A stretch of 64,000 bases of DNA, from NCBI RefSeq assembly GCF_004335085.1, contig NZ_RQRS01000012.1, positions 87,407 through 151,406 of the forward strand, given 5' to 3'. Below the pieces are notes generated by a model. That model was not told where the DNA came from. It made no database searches and saw only the letters and a list, made by a program, of their open reading frames with translations. A program made the position numbers and the translations under genes. Of this stretch, positions 33,071 through 43,157 are shown piece after piece. Numbering within the stretch: the first letter of the stretch is position 1; the number at the start of each line of letters is the position of its first letter. The stretch comes from Pedobacter nototheniae. Its GTDB lineage: Bacteria; Bacteroidota; Bacteroidia; Sphingobacteriales; Sphingobacteriaceae.

Positions 33071-34423
33071 CTATAACAATTCATTTGCCAAGTTTGCCAA
33101 TTCACTTCGCTCACCTTTTTTTAGGGTAATATGCGCATAAAGCGGATGATTTTTAGCATTTTCTATTAAGTAAGATAATCCATTACTTTCAGAATCGAGA
33201 TAGGGAGTATCAATCTGATAAATATCACCTGTAAAAACTATTTTGGTGTGCTCCCCTGCTCTCGAAATAATGGTTTTAACCTCATGTGGCGTAAGGTTTT
33301 GCGCCTCGTCTACAATAAAGAATATTTTGGTTAATGTTCGTCCTCTTATAAATGCAAGCGGAGCGATAGCAATTTTTTCCGTATTAATAAGTTCATCAAT
33401 CTTTGTCGCCATTTTATCATCGCCAATAAATTGTTCCTTTATAAAACGCAGATTGTCCCATATTGGAGCCATAAAAGGATCAGTTTTGGATTTAGCATCG
33501 CCAGGTAAAAAACCAATATCCTTATTACTTAATGATACAATTGGGCGGGTAACATAAATTTGTCTGAAGTTTTTACGCTGTTCAAGAGCACTTGCTACTG
33601 CTAATAGTGTTTTTCCCGTTCCAGCATTTCCTTGAATACTTACGAGCTTAATTTCGGGATCTAAAAGTGCATGAATAGCAAAAGCCTGCTCAATATTTTT
33701 TGGTTTTATTTTAAAGATTGGATCAGTTGAAACTCCAGAAATAGTTTTTTTTGTGTGATTATAAAAAACATTAACTGTTTTTCTTTTATTCTTTAATGTA
33801 TAAAAGCGATTGCCATTTGGATTTGGAAAATCTTGTTCTGTAACCTCGATAACCTTATTTTTCTTAACCTCATCAATTATTTCTACTGAAAAATTATCGA
33901 TTTCTGTTTTGCCGCTATTTAGTGCATCTACATTTTTAATTTTTCCTGTTTCATAATCTTCAGCAAATAAATTCAATGATTTTGCTTTCAATCGCAAACA
34001 AATATCCTTTGATACCAATACTACTTTTTTATCTGGATTTTCTTCCTTAAGACAAAGAGCTGCGTTTAATATTTTATGGTCGAATTTACCTTTTCCAAAA
34101 ACTTCTTCTGCATCAATTGTTGAAGGTATTTCGTTAAGCATTACCCTAAACATGCCTGCGTTGGCACCTTTTAAAGGAATCCAATTGCTAATGAGTTGCT
34201 CTTTCGAGGCTTGATCTATCAGGCGAATAAAACTTCTGGCTTCAAAGTTTCGGGTATCGTTTCCGCTTTTAAAATTATCTAGCTCCTCTAAAACCTGAAT
34301 GGGGATTGCTACATCATGTTCATGAAAGTTATTGATAGCATCATGATCGTATAAAATAACCGAAGTATCTAAAACGAAAATCTTTTTTGATGGATTGGAG
34401 ATTGATTTACCTTTCTTGGCCAT
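33071..34423 (-). CDS. PIN-PhoH fusion protein (PhoH2-type RNA helicase/nuclease)
   Basis: 450 residues. The N-terminal PIN domain (FVLDTSVILYD near 12-22, further acidic residues at ELDNF) is fused to a C-terminal PhoH ATPase with Walker A GNAGTGKT (near 265-272) and Walker B FFIVDEAQN. In mycobacteria PhoH2 unwinds and cuts RNA. It is cytoplasmic. The promoter must lie between the candidate ncRNA terminator (34489-34528) and 34423, or transcription may read through. Confidence 0.9.
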   Translation of the reverse strand: MAKKGKSISNPSKKIFVLDTSVILYDHDAINNFHEHDVAIPIQVLEELDNFKSGNDTRNFEARSFIRLIDQASKEQLISNWIPLKGANAGMFRVMLNEIPSTIDAEEVFGKGKFDHKILNAALCLKEENPDKKVVLVSKDICLRLKAKSLNLFAEDYETGKIKNVDALNSGKTEIDNFSVEIIDEVKKNKVIEVTEQDFPNPNGNRFYTLKNKRKTVNVFYNHTKKTISGVSTDPIFKIKPKNIEQAFAIHALLDPEIKLVSIQGNAGTGKTLLAVASALEQRKNFRQIYVTRPIVSLSNKDIGFLPGDAKSKTDPFMAPIWDNLRFIKEQFIGDDKMATKIDELINTEKIAIAPLAFIRGRTLTKIFFIVDEAQNLTPHEVKTIISRAGEHTKIVFTGDIYQIDTPYLDSESNGLSYLIENAKNHPLYAHITLKKGERSELANLANELL

Positions 34424-34484
34424 TTGGTAAATTTAATGTTTCTTGTGGCTCTTTGTCAAGAAATTAAGCCTAAAAAACTTATAA

Positions 34485-34881
34485 AATAAAAACGGGGATC
34501 TTCTTCTTTCGATTTAGTTCCCCGTTTTAACCTTAAAAACAACCATAGTCATTATTAAGGCATCTAATTCTTGTTACTTTGATTTTTTCGTTTTCGCTAG
34601 GTTTTTGCAAACTTTTGCGTTTCGTAAAAATTTATTTCCAATTACTTCCTTCCGTAAAATTCTGTAATTATCAATAATTTCTGTTGGGTTTAATTTTCGG
34701 AGGTTTTATCTTTCGATTAACACTCTATATTCTTACTTGGTTTAACCCTTTCTGAAACTAATTGTCTTCCCTATAGTTATCCGAAATATTTCCCCTTTCG
34801 GTTCATTATCTCTTTTGGATATCTTAATCAGAATTCAAAGTACTTCGTATTTGATATTATCTAATTTAGGGTTTAAAGGCT
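34485..34881 (-). ncRNA. Candidate independent structured RNA (~0.4 kb), unknown class
   Basis: On the minus strand a TTTG (34916-34919), 20-bp spacer and TATCTTGA (34888-34895) form a good Bacteroidetes promoter. About 390 nt downstream lies a 10-bp GC-rich terminator stem (34489-34498 with 34519-34528) followed by T-rich sequence. The interval has no ORF longer than about a dozen codons but can form several hairpins, such as CCGAAA/TTTCGG and a long CCTCCG-AAAATT/AATTTT-CGG-AGG pairing. It lacks the RNase P core GAGGAAAGUCC and any tmRNA tag or CCA end. Confidence 0.5.
34489..34528 (-). terminator. Terminator of the candidate ncRNA
   Basis: Stem AAAACGGGGA/TCCCCGTTTT with a 20-nt loop and A/T-rich flanks. 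It ends upstream of phoH and well downstream of the promoter at 34888-34919. Confidence 0.75.
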
Positions 34882-34887
34882 TCGCTG

Positions 34888-34919
34888 TCAAGATAAAAAG
34901 CATATAATTTATAAACAAA
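34888..34919 (-). promoter_or_regulatory. Promoter of the candidate ncRNA
   Basis: TTTG at 34916-34919, exactly 20 bp, then TATCTTGA at 34888-34895 (consensus TAnnTTTG). Predicted start near 34881. Confidence 0.55.
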
Positions 34920-35133
34920 GTTATCAACTTTAAAATCAGCTTATTAACAGTGAGTATCGTTGTTTTTGATATAGAAAATGAAGGTAATCGGTTTTATCAA
35001 CATTTTTAGTTATTTCACTTATTAACAAACACTTAATGTATTTAAGCATAAGGAATATTTATTTTCTGCTTAAAATTCCTAATTATTAAAAAAAGTTAAT
35101 AAAAATTGGCAACAAAAACCTTGGGTAATATGT

Positions 35134-35141
35134 TATTTTTG
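35134..35141 (+). promoter_or_regulatory. -7 element directly before the FUSC-like gene
   Basis: TATTTTTG matches TAnnTTTG and ends five bases before the ATG at 35147. Transcription would begin at or next to the start codon, which would make the mRNA nearly leaderless. The nearest TTG (35106-35108) is spaced 25 bp away, longer than ideal. Confidence 0.4.
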
Positions 35142-35146
35142 TAACC

Positions 35147-37306
35147 ATGCAGATCAGGCAGCCGATAAGAAACATTCAGGATTTTTTGTTAAGTACATAT
35201 TTTGCAGATGGCTTACGAATTACCATTGGTGTACTTTTGCCTTCGCTTATTTTAGCTCAGTTTGGGCTACTTAAATATGGCATGACATTATCTTTAGGTG
35301 CACTTTGCGTTAGTGTTGTAGATACTCCTGGGCCTATGGTGCACCGCCGAAACGCCATGCTGGTTACTACGGTACTCATTTTTGTTTTTTCGATACTTAC
35401 AGGCTTAACAAACAAAAATCATTATTTCATAGGTTTTTTATTGCTTGCCTCTAGTTTTGTATTCTCCATGTTTTATATATATGGAGTAAGGGCCGCGGCT
35501 GTTGGAACGGCAACTTTATTAATTATTGTTTTAAGTATTGATGACGTTCGGCCTTGGCAGGATGTATTAATACACGCTTTAATGGTTTTAGCAGGTAGTT
35601 TGTGGTATACCGGTTTAAGTTATTTTGTATACAGAATACGCCCCTATCGACTTGTGCAGCAATCATTAAGTGATTCTATTTTAGAAGTTGCTGATTTTTT
35701 GAGAGAAAAAGCTAAGTTTTATCACCATAATAATAATTACGATAAAACTTATGCTGATTTATTGCAGTTGCAAGTTTCAGTTCACGAGAAACAAGACGCT
35801 GTAAGAGAATTGCTTTTTAAAACCCGCGAAATTATTCGTGATTCTACACCTGAAGGTCGATTTTTGCTGCTGGTTTTTGTAGATATGGTTGATTTATTTG
35901 AACAGGTAATGTCTACCTATTACAATTATCAGCAACTGCACGATCAATTTGATAAATCGGGAATTTTATCTGATTACGAGATGGCTATCAAGCGTATTTC
36001 TTATGCGCTTGATGATATCGCTTTTGCTTTAAAAAGCGGTGGTAAACCAACAGTATCTAAAAGATTATTGATAGAAATTGAACGCTTAAAAGTTAAAATC
36101 AACAATTTGGAGCGTAATAATAACAATCAGGAATATAGCACTATCGGCATCATTGCACTTAAAAACATTGAAGTAAATATTGAAAATATCCTTTCAAGAG
36201 TAAAAACCATTTTTAGCTACTTCAAAATCAGAACCAGTAAAGATATTAGGCAGGCTGAAGTGGATACAGAGAAATTTATTACCAGGCAAAAGTTTGACCT
36301 TAATCTTTTTACCGAGAACTTAACCTACAGTTCATCCACATTTAGGCATTCGTTACGAGTTACCGTAGTTATGCTTTTAGGTTTTATTGTTTCACAGCTT
36401 TTTAATTTCTCGCATAGTTACTGGATTTTATTAACTATTCTGGTGATTTCAAAACCAGGTTTTAGCTTAACTAAGCAGCGCAATTATCAACGTTTAATTG
36501 GCACTACTGTGGGGGCGTTTATCGGAATGGGTGTTTTATCGTTGGTGCATGATAGACATGTATTATTTGGTATTTTATTAATATGCATGATTGGCTGCTA
36601 TAGTTTTCAGCGGAAAAATTATGTCGTTAGCGTTTTGTTTATGACGCCTTATATTTTGATTCTTTTTGATTTTTTAGGTATGGGTTCATTGGCGTTAGCC
36701 CGAGAAAGAATATACGATACGTTTATTGGTTCTGGAATTGCTTTGTTGGCTAGTTATTCGCTTTTTCCTACATGGGAGCACGAGAAGTTAAAACAGGCGA
36801 TGATGGATATATTAAAAGCTAATAAGGCCTATTTAGAGCAAATTAGTTCGCTTTATTTTGAAAAAAATTATAACCGAACGGAATATAAACTTGCCCGAAA
36901 AGAAGTTTATGTTAGCACCGCCAACCTTGCTTCGTTGTTTCAAAGAATGTTTTCTGAACCTAAAAGCAAGCAGTTATTTATTAAAGATGTACACCAATTT
37001 ACGGCGCTAAGTCATTTACTATCATCTTACATTGCCACGTTATCGCTTTACAATAAAGAGCACGATTTTATCCTTGAAAATTTTGATTCATTGAAGCCAA
37101 TGTATAACAATACTATTTACTTGTTGGATGCATCTATAGAAAATTTGGTTCAAGGTAAAAGTAGTATCGATAATGTTCCTTTAATTAGGCTAAACGATAA
37201 CGATATATTAATTAAAACCGGCGAAGACTTGGTACCCGAACAGTTTGACTTGATTCAAAAGGTTGCCTACGATATTTACAAACTCTCTGTAAAGATTAAG
37301 ATTTAG
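35147..37306 (+). CDS. FUSC/YccS-like inner-membrane protein
   Basis: 719 residues with two clusters of about five to six membrane spans (roughly 25-160 and 395-530), separated and followed by long helical cytoplasmic parts, the layout of YccS/YhfK and fusaric-acid-resistance-like (FUSC) proteins. The second half contains RHSLRVTVVMLLGFIVSQLF and KPGFSLTKQRNYQRLIGTTVGAFIG, typical of the family. Thought to export aromatic acids or other metabolites; the substrate here is unknown. Its end overlaps the converging gene by four bases. Confidence 0.85.
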   Translation: MQIRQPIRNIQDFLLSTYFADGLRITIGVLLPSLILAQFGLLKYGMTLSLGALCVSVVDTPGPMVHRRNAMLVTTVLIFVFSILTGLTNKNHYFIGFLLLASSFVFSMFYIYGVRAAAVGTATLLIIVLSIDDVRPWQDVLIHALMVLAGSLWYTGLSYFVYRIRPYRLVQQSLSDSILEVADFLREKAKFYHHNNNYDKTYADLLQLQVSVHEKQDAVRELLFKTREIIRDSTPEGRFLLLVFVDMVDLFEQVMSTYYNYQQLHDQFDKSGILSDYEMAIKRISYALDDIAFALKSGGKPTVSKRLLIEIERLKVKINNLERNNNNQEYSTIGIIALKNIEVNIENILSRVKTIFSYFKIRTSKDIRQAEVDTEKFITRQKFDLNLFTENLTYSSSTFRHSLRVTVVMLLGFIVSQLFNFSHSYWILLTILVISKPGFSLTKQRNYQRLIGTTVGAFIGMGVLSLVHDRHVLFGILLICMIGCYSFQRKNYVVSVLFMTPYILILFDFLGMGSLALARERIYDTFIGSGIALLASYSLFPTWEHEKLKQAMMDILKANKAYLEQISSLYFEKNYNRTEYKLARKEVYVSTANLASLFQRMFSEPKSKQLFIKDVHQFTALSHLLSSYIATLSLYNKEHDFILENFDSLKPMYNNTIYLLDASIENLVQGKSSIDNVPLIRLNDNDILIKTGEDLVPEQFDLIQKVAYDIYKLSVKIKI

Positions 37307-37743
37307 TTTTTGGCTATAAATTCCCTTATTGTGCATGCATTAAATGGTAAAACTAAAGATGATCCATCATCCAGTTTGAAAATAATCTGAACCTCACATT
37401 CTAGTTTCTTCTCTGCCAAGGATTTATAATCAATTGTAATTGGATAAAACTTCTGTTCAGGATTATCTGATTTTACCTGTTCTTCTCTTACTTTAAATTT
37501 TAATTTAAACTCTGCATCCGCTGTTTTTATTAGAACTTTCTCAACTTTTTTAAAAGGAGCGTTATAAATAAAATTAAGAATCAGCTGGTCGTTGTTAGAA
37601 TTTTTGGTTTCCTTAAACAATTCAAAAGCATAGTAATTTTTCCCGTCACGATGATATTGGTACTCAATGCTTTGTTTTGTGTTTTGTGCAAGGCAAATTT
37701 TAGTAAACGCAATAAATAATAGGATCAATAAGGATGATTTCAT
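37303..37743 (-). CDS. Small secreted protein next to the gliding/T9SS genes
   Basis: A 146-residue protein with a signal peptide (MKSSLLILLFIAFTKICLAQ), beta-rich, with no known motif. It lies three bases downstream of the PorP/SprF gene and so is probably the last gene of that operon. A role with the surface adhesin is only inferred from position. Confidence 0.65.
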   Translation of the reverse strand: MKSSLLILLFIAFTKICLAQNTKQSIEYQYHRDGKNYYAFELFKETKNSNNDQLILNFIYNAPFKKVEKVLIKTADAEFKLKFKVREEQVKSDNPEQKFYPITIDYKSLAEKKLECEVQIIFKLDDGSSLVLPFNACTIREFIAKN

Positions 37744-37746
37744 AAC

Positions 37747-38745
37747 TTAAAATTTAGGGCATGCGAGTTTATAACCTTTAAAATTATTGTGCGTGTAGAT
37801 TAATGAAATTTCGTAGGTACGTGGCGCAGTATTTAATATTTTATCAGAAGCTACAGTGTAATTTAAACCAGCAGTTAAGTTGCCAACAGATAAGCCTAAA
37901 TATGGGTAAACAGCCGATTGATTAAAAGCATACCACAAACCAGCATTAATTTTAAATTTCGTTTCATCATTCGGTCTAAACGTAATAACGCTACCTAAAA
38001 TGGTTTCATTATTTTTTTCCTGAGAAAACTTTATTCCACTAAAATTCAAATCAACCAGATTATTTACAATGTACAACATGCTTAGGTTAATGGTTTGGCG
38101 GTATGGGATTATGGTATTATTGCCACCGAGTAGGGTTTGTTGTGGTTTAGTAATGTGGTAAAATGAGTAACCAGCGGCAAGACTTAAGCGATCAAAATTA
38201 GCAGAGAAATTTGCTCCAAAATTAAGGTCAAAATAAGAGGTTTTATCATTTGTTACATCGAGATAGTTAGGAAGCGACATATCAAAATTACCATCAGAAG
38301 TATACTGAGATGCGAAAGTAAGTTTATTGTAATCAAGGTATTTGGAAACGTATGAAACCTGTGGCGCCAATCCAAACTTAAACTTGTGCTGAATATCCAA
38401 ATATTGGTAATAAGAGAAGCTGGCGCTAATGTATTGTGATTTTAGTGCTTTATTAAAGGATTCATCAAATAAACCACTTAAGCCAATACTAAACACGTGG
38501 TTGGTAAAATTCTCATCCTCTGCCAACTTTAAATCCGCAGATACGCTGTAAGTATTATAAGGATCGCCCATGTTGCCCCATTGTTGCCGGGTGTTTAGGG
38601 CAAACCTGTAATCGCCATCAAAAAAACCAGTAAATGCCGGGTTAAGCGTTAAAGGCGAAGCAAAGTATTGAGAAAACTTTGGATCTTGTGCCGAACAACA
38701 TACCGTAATTAAGCACAATAATAAACTAAGAAGCGTTTTGTACAT
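37747..38745 (-). CDS. PorP/SprF family type IX secretion/gliding membrane protein
   Basis: A 332-residue outer-membrane beta-barrel with a signal peptide. The mature start QDPKFSQYFASPLTLNPAFTGFFDGDYRFALNTRQQW is diagnostic for PorP/SprF, which help secrete or anchor large adhesins through the type IX system. Its start overlaps the stop of the adhesin gene by one base, so the two are coupled. Such pairs (adhesin plus dedicated SprF) are common in Bacteroidetes. Confidence 0.92.
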   Translation of the reverse strand: MYKTLLSLLLCLITVCCSAQDPKFSQYFASPLTLNPAFTGFFDGDYRFALNTRQQWGNMGDPYNTYSVSADLKLAEDENFTNHVFSIGLSGLFDESFNKALKSQYISASFSYYQYLDIQHKFKFGLAPQVSYVSKYLDYNKLTFASQYTSDGNFDMSLPNYLDVTNDKTSYFDLNFGANFSANFDRLSLAAGYSFYHITKPQQTLLGGNNTIIPYRQTINLSMLYIVNNLVDLNFSGIKFSQEKNNETILGSVITFRPNDETKFKINAGLWYAFNQSAVYPYLGLSVGNLTAGLNYTVASDKILNTAPRTYEISLIYTHNNFKGYKLACPKF

Positions 38746-41159
38746 TACAATATTAATATGGTTTTACCTTGAGATTGAAATTTGCCTCCAAAGGAATCTA
38801 TTCCTTCGGCAACCCATGAAAATGTTTCTAAAGGCTGCATTTTACTTTTAAACTTTCCATCCCACCCCAGATCTACTGCATCAGTTTGATAAACCAAAAT
38901 GCCCCATTTATTGTAAACCTTAAAACTTAGCAACCTGGTAATGCTCACTAAAAATGGGTATAGACGATTATTGGTTTGTTTTTGAGGTGTAAAAGCTGTA
39001 GGTACAATTATTTTTGGCGTGGGTAATATATTTAATTCTATAGAGGAAGAAACCGAGCAGCCTTTGTCATTTTCCATACGGATATAGTAAATACCTGCTC
39101 TATTTATTTTAGTTGGATCAGCAACGGGTTTTAACATTGCAGCATCCTGAAAGTAACTTATTTTTGAAAACCCACGGCTACCCTGCGTAATACTTGCAGC
39201 GGTAAGATTAATAAAATCATTATCAAATATGGGTGCTGGCTGATGTAAAACAATTGTAGGCAGGGAATTAATGACTACATTAATTTTATCTGAAACGAAA
39301 CAACCATTAGCATTGGTTATTTTTACATAGTAAGTTCCAGTGGTGTTTATTTGCCTCGGGTTATTAATTTTAGAGGTTAAATTTACATCATGAAAGTAAG
39401 AATATGTTGTACCTGGAGTGCTTCCGGTGTATAATGCTGGGTTTGTAATATCAACCTTTTCGGGATAACAAACCGGTGCAGGATCTTTTATAGATAAAAC
39501 TGGCAGATCAATTACATTAACCTCTATCCGATCACTAACAATACATCCTTTTTCATTTTCTGCTTTAACAAAATAAAACCCCGACTTATCCATGTTTTTA
39601 GGATCGGCAATAAGCTGGGTTAAGTTATTATCGGTATAAAAACTATATTTTAAATTAGCATCGCTACCTACAAAATTATCCATCTTGGTAATGTCTGCCC
39701 TCATAGGAAAGCATACAGCTGCTGGATTCGTTATTTTTAAAATCGGTTTTTCGTTTAAAGTAACTTCTATAGGTAGAATACTTTCACAACCAGAAATGTT
39801 TTTTAGCTTAATATAGTATGTGCCTGTTTTGCTTATTTGAGTGGCATCGGTAAGCGGCTTTAATGCTGCAGCATCAGAAAAATACGATTTAGTTACCCCA
39901 GTTAAATTTCCAGTTAATAAATTATCCTTTGTTATATCTACAGTTCCGTTGTAACATACGGATTCTGGTTTTTTTGCTGTTACAGAAGCCAGGTCGTTTA
40001 TAGTTAAATCTATAATTCCAACACTTTGGCAACCCTTATAATTTGTAGCCAACACATAATAAGTTTTATTTTCAGTTACCTTAAGCAAGCCTTTAATTTC
40101 TTGTGTTAGGTCTTTATCAGAATATACCAGATAAGTAAGTCCTGGCATTTTATTCAATACGTAATCTGGCGAAGTCAAATCCACTTCGGTATTTTTACAC
40201 AAGGTTTTTGCAGGAACGACTTGTAAATTATAGTCAACACTTCTAACAGTTGCAGAAACAGTACTTGGGCATCCAAAACCATCGTAAGGCACTAAATCCA
40301 ACAATAATTTGGCACCTTCTGGCGGCGTTGGTTTAATAATTGCCGTTTGTGATGAACCATAATTTACAGTTCTGCTTTCATTATACCAGTTGTAGGATTT
40401 AAAACCACTTGGACCAGACACTGTAAGTTCTTCAGCATTTTTGCAATAAGTGTTTCCAATAATAACATCGCCACATAAATTATTTACATCTACATATGCG
40501 TAACCAAAATGACCACCTAATGTACAATCGGCACTAATAAATTCAATTATAAGTTGTTTGCCCTGGTAACCCGATAAGTTTACCGTTACTGGAGTCCACT
40601 CTTTGTAAATAACCAGGCTGCTGATAAAGGATTTTTTAAACCCAGGTAAAGAAGAAGTGGCTATATACTCAAAAGAAGCACATGGGATATATTCATTTTT
40701 TTCTACATCTTTTACTCTGGCAATAAATCTCGGTTGTTCTGCTGCTCGGTGCGATGGATCTTCTAAAACAATTGCATATTGATAGGTTAAGGTAAACTCA
40801 GGACGATCATTAGGAACATTGATTAAATAAGAAATCCCTTCTGATTGAGCACCCGAACCCTCATCGCCTATCTTGACTGAAAAATTACCTCCACCACTTG
40901 GAATTATTGGAAAGCGACCATGCGGATCTGTTGCTTTTTTATCTGTTATAATCGTATGCCGATCTTTAACTGGACCATTAACTTCATTGGTATAAACAAA
41001 GTTTTTATCGTCCACATTTGTAGTAGTTCCAGTGTACAACTTCCAATTCTGAAAATTTCCATTTTCAAAACCTATATTTTCAGGACATGCCTGCGCATAC
41101 AGTTTAGATGTTATACTCATTAAGAATATAGAAAACACCAAGAAATATCTATTTATCAT
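38745..41159 (-). CDS. Large surface adhesin with gliding-associated C-terminal (type B T9SS) signal
   Basis: 804 residues with a signal peptide (ends about SKLYAQ). After an N-terminal jelly-roll-like region (about 25-225), residues about 230-710 contain five to six repeats of 75-80 residues with the pattern PVCYP..VDIT...GTYYVKITN..GC..SDKI.V. The last 90 residues are the CHU_C / T9SS type B sorting domain (PTAFTPQ...FKVYNKWGILVYQTDAVDLGWDGKF). It should be exported by the type IX system and attached to the surface, handled by the adjacent SprF-like protein. Confidence 0.92.
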   Translation of the reverse strand: MINRYFLVFSIFLMSITSKLYAQACPENIGFENGNFQNWKLYTGTTTNVDDKNFVYTNEVNGPVKDRHTIITDKKATDPHGRFPIIPSGGGNFSVKIGDEGSGAQSEGISYLINVPNDRPEFTLTYQYAIVLEDPSHRAAEQPRFIARVKDVEKNEYIPCASFEYIATSSLPGFKKSFISSLVIYKEWTPVTVNLSGYQGKQLIIEFISADCTLGGHFGYAYVDVNNLCGDVIIGNTYCKNAEELTVSGPSGFKSYNWYNESRTVNYGSSQTAIIKPTPPEGAKLLLDLVPYDGFGCPSTVSATVRSVDYNLQVVPAKTLCKNTEVDLTSPDYVLNKMPGLTYLVYSDKDLTQEIKGLLKVTENKTYYVLATNYKGCQSVGIIDLTINDLASVTAKKPESVCYNGTVDITKDNLLTGNLTGVTKSYFSDAAALKPLTDATQISKTGTYYIKLKNISGCESILPIEVTLNEKPILKITNPAAVCFPMRADITKMDNFVGSDANLKYSFYTDNNLTQLIADPKNMDKSGFYFVKAENEKGCIVSDRIEVNVIDLPVLSIKDPAPVCYPEKVDITNPALYTGSTPGTTYSYFHDVNLTSKINNPRQINTTGTYYVKITNANGCFVSDKINVVINSLPTIVLHQPAPIFDNDFINLTAASITQGSRGFSKISYFQDAAMLKPVADPTKINRAGIYYIRMENDKGCSVSSSIELNILPTPKIIVPTAFTPQKQTNNRLYPFLVSITRLLSFKVYNKWGILVYQTDAVDLGWDGKFKSKMQPLETFSWVAEGIDSFGGKFQSQGKTILIL

Positions 41160-41606
41160 AGGGGCGATTAAACAGTCTATTGTAAAAATATCAAAATAGT
41201 ATACTTGTGGATTTGCTAGTCTTATACAACATTGCTTTTTTACACGAAATGGAATTTTAATTTGGTTAGGTTTTAATTTCTAAGAAATTTAACTTGTTTT
41301 TTTTTATTAAAAAGTGCCTCTAAAGCCTTATAGAACAAATAATTATTGTTTACAGTTATTGCTTTTAGTTGCTTAAAGTTTTAGTAAATACGAAAAGGAA
41401 GGATTTCAAGTTTATTAAATGAAATACTTGTTTTTTACTATTGAAAAGCTAGAATAAATGCATATTTCAGCTTCCTAAAGCAACTAATGTTATAAAAAAA
41501 AGCGCCTTTTAAAAGTAATTGGGGTATACTTTAAACATGATACTTGTAGTTTTTTAAAACAATCCTTAAAATAATCTGTTTAAATGTGTTTATAATAATA
41601 CATAAA
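41160..41606. other. Gene-free divergent intergenic region
   Basis: About 450 bp between the divergent adhesin and ohr genes. Very AT-rich with many T and A runs. I see no ORF, stable hairpin or clear promoter pair. Confidence 0.5.
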
Positions 41607-42017
41607 ATGGAAAAGTTATATACAGCTGAGGTTACAGCAATTGGTGGTAGAGATGGACATATAAAATCAAGCGATGGCTTAATTGAGTTTGATTTAAGGA
41701 AGCCTAAAGAGTTAGGAGGACAAGGTGGTGCAACAAATCCTGAGCAGTTATTTGCAGCAGCATGGGGCCCTTGTTATTTAGGTGCACTTGGTTCTGTAGC
41801 AAACCACGATGGAGTTGATGTTAGTGAGGCATCCGTTAATGTTTTAGTTTCTTTTAATAAGGATGGAAATTCATTTGTGCTATCTGCCGATTTGGATGTT
41901 CATATCCCTGGAATATCACATGAAGAAGCACAATCACTTGCTGAAAAGGCGCATAGAGCTTGTCCGTATTCTAAAGCTACAAAAGGTAATATTGAAGTTC
42001 GTATTACGGCAATTTAA
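41607..42017 (+). CDS. ohr: Ohr/OsmC-family organic hydroperoxide resistance protein
   Basis: 136 residues from ATG 41607 (the upstream in-frame extension is AT-rich and unneeded). Ohr is a thiol peroxidase that reduces organic peroxides using two cysteines, here Cys56 (WGPCYLGA) and Cys119 (RACPYSKATKGN). The opening LYTAEVTAIGGRDGHIKSSDG and PKELGG.GGATNPEQLFAAA are characteristic. Cytoplasmic. The activity depends on lipoyl/thiol reduction; a MarR-type OhrR gene is not seen nearby. Confidence 0.92.
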   Translation: MEKLYTAEVTAIGGRDGHIKSSDGLIEFDLRKPKELGGQGGATNPEQLFAAAWGPCYLGALGSVANHDGVDVSEASVNVLVSFNKDGNSFVLSADLDVHIPGISHEEAQSLAEKAHRACPYSKATKGNIEVRITAI

Positions 42018-42031
42018 TTTTTGTAGATATA

Positions 42032-42060
42032 AAAAAAGCGATCTTGTGGATCGCTTTTTT
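42032..42060. terminator. Bidirectional terminator between ohr and bioB
   Basis: A 12-bp perfect stem (AAAAAAGCGATC 42032-42043 with GATCGCTTTTTT 42049-42060), 5-nt loop, A/T runs on both sides; serves the two converging genes. Confidence 0.9.
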
Positions 42061-42077
42061 ATTAATTATATCATTTG

Positions 42078-43133
42078 TTAAAGTGCTGCCTCTTCAATTT
42101 GCGTATTGACTGGCCTACCATTTTTAAAAGCTTCTCTAGTTTTTAAGCCTAATAATTCAAACATGGCCATATCATCAACAAAAGCCGGGTTTGGTGTGGT
42201 TAAAAGCTTATCGCCAGCAAAAATAGAACTTGCGCCAGCCATAAAACAAAAAGCTTGTTCTAAAGTGCTCATTTCATTTCTTCCTGCTGATAGGCGAACA
42301 ACGGAGTTTGGCATTACAATTCGTGCGGTAGCAATCATTCTAACCATATCCCAGATTGGTACACGTGGTTGATTTTCTAACGGCGTTCCTTTAACAGGTA
42401 CCAATGCATTTACAGGAACGGATTCTGGATGTTTAGCCATGTTTGATAAGGTTTGCAGCATAGAAACCCGATCTTCAACCGTTTCACCTAATCCAATTAT
42501 CCCACCGCTACAAACCGTTAGTTTGGCTTTGCGCACATTTTTAATGGTATTTAAACGGTCATCATAAGTTCTGGTTGAGATAATTCTTTTGTAATCGTCT
42601 TCAGATGTATCAATATTATGGTTGTAAGCATATAAACCGGCATCAGCTAAACGCTGGGCTTGATTTTCGGTAAGCATACCCAAAGTACAGCAAACTTCCA
42701 TATCCATTTCATTAACGGCTTTAACCATTTCTATCACACGGTCAAAATCTCGGTTATCTCTAACCTCTCTCCAGGCAGCGCCCATACATAAACGAGATGC
42801 ACCACCTTCTTTAGCTTTCACCGCGGCGCTAACTACCTGGCTAACCTGCATTAATGGCTGTACTTCTAAATCTGTATGGTAACGTGCAGCTTGCGGGCAG
42901 TAAGAACAATCTTCTGCACAACCGCCAGTTTTAATAGATATTAATGAACTTACCTGAACTTCATTGTAATCCTTATTTACTCTATGAATGCTTGCGGCCT
43001 CATAAACCAAATCTAAAAATGGTTTATTGTAAATATCTGCTATTTCTTGTTTGCTCCAGTCGTGTCTTGTTGGTTGCATAATTTGATCAAAATTTTGTTG
43101 ATTTATGGCTTTTAAAGTTGTGGAGCGCATCAC
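42078..43133 (-). CDS. bioB: Biotin synthase
   Basis: 351 residues. A radical-SAM enzyme that inserts sulfur into dethiobiotin. The SAM-cluster motif CAEDCSYC gives C72, C76 and C79, and YNHNIDTS and RLSAGRNEM follow. The Met at residue 19 (43079, before [12 protein letters not shown]) is an alternative start, because most BioB proteins begin near that point. No other bio genes are within the window. Confidence 0.95.
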   Translation of the reverse strand: MMRSTTLKAINQQNFDQIMQPTRHDWSKQEIADIYNKPFLDLVYEAASIHRVNKDYNEVQVSSLISIKTGGCAEDCSYCPQAARYHTDLEVQPLMQVSQVVSAAVKAKEGGASRLCMGAAWREVRDNRDFDRVIEMVKAVNEMDMEVCCTLGMLTENQAQRLADAGLYAYNHNIDTSEDDYKRIISTRTYDDRLNTIKNVRKAKLTVCSGGIIGLGETVEDRVSMLQTLSNMAKHPESVPVNALVPVKGTPLENQPRVPIWDMVRMIATARIVMPNSVVRLSAGRNEMSTLEQAFCFMAGASSIFAGDKLLTTPNPAFVDDMAMFELLGLKTREAFKNGRPVNTQIEEAAL

Positions 43134-43157
43134 AAACTTTCAATTTTATATTTAATG

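Noticed and set aside
34485..34881. RNase P RNA or tmRNA
   Set aside because: The conserved RNase P core GAGGAAAGUCC is absent, and there is no tag-peptide frame or CCA end for tmRNA.
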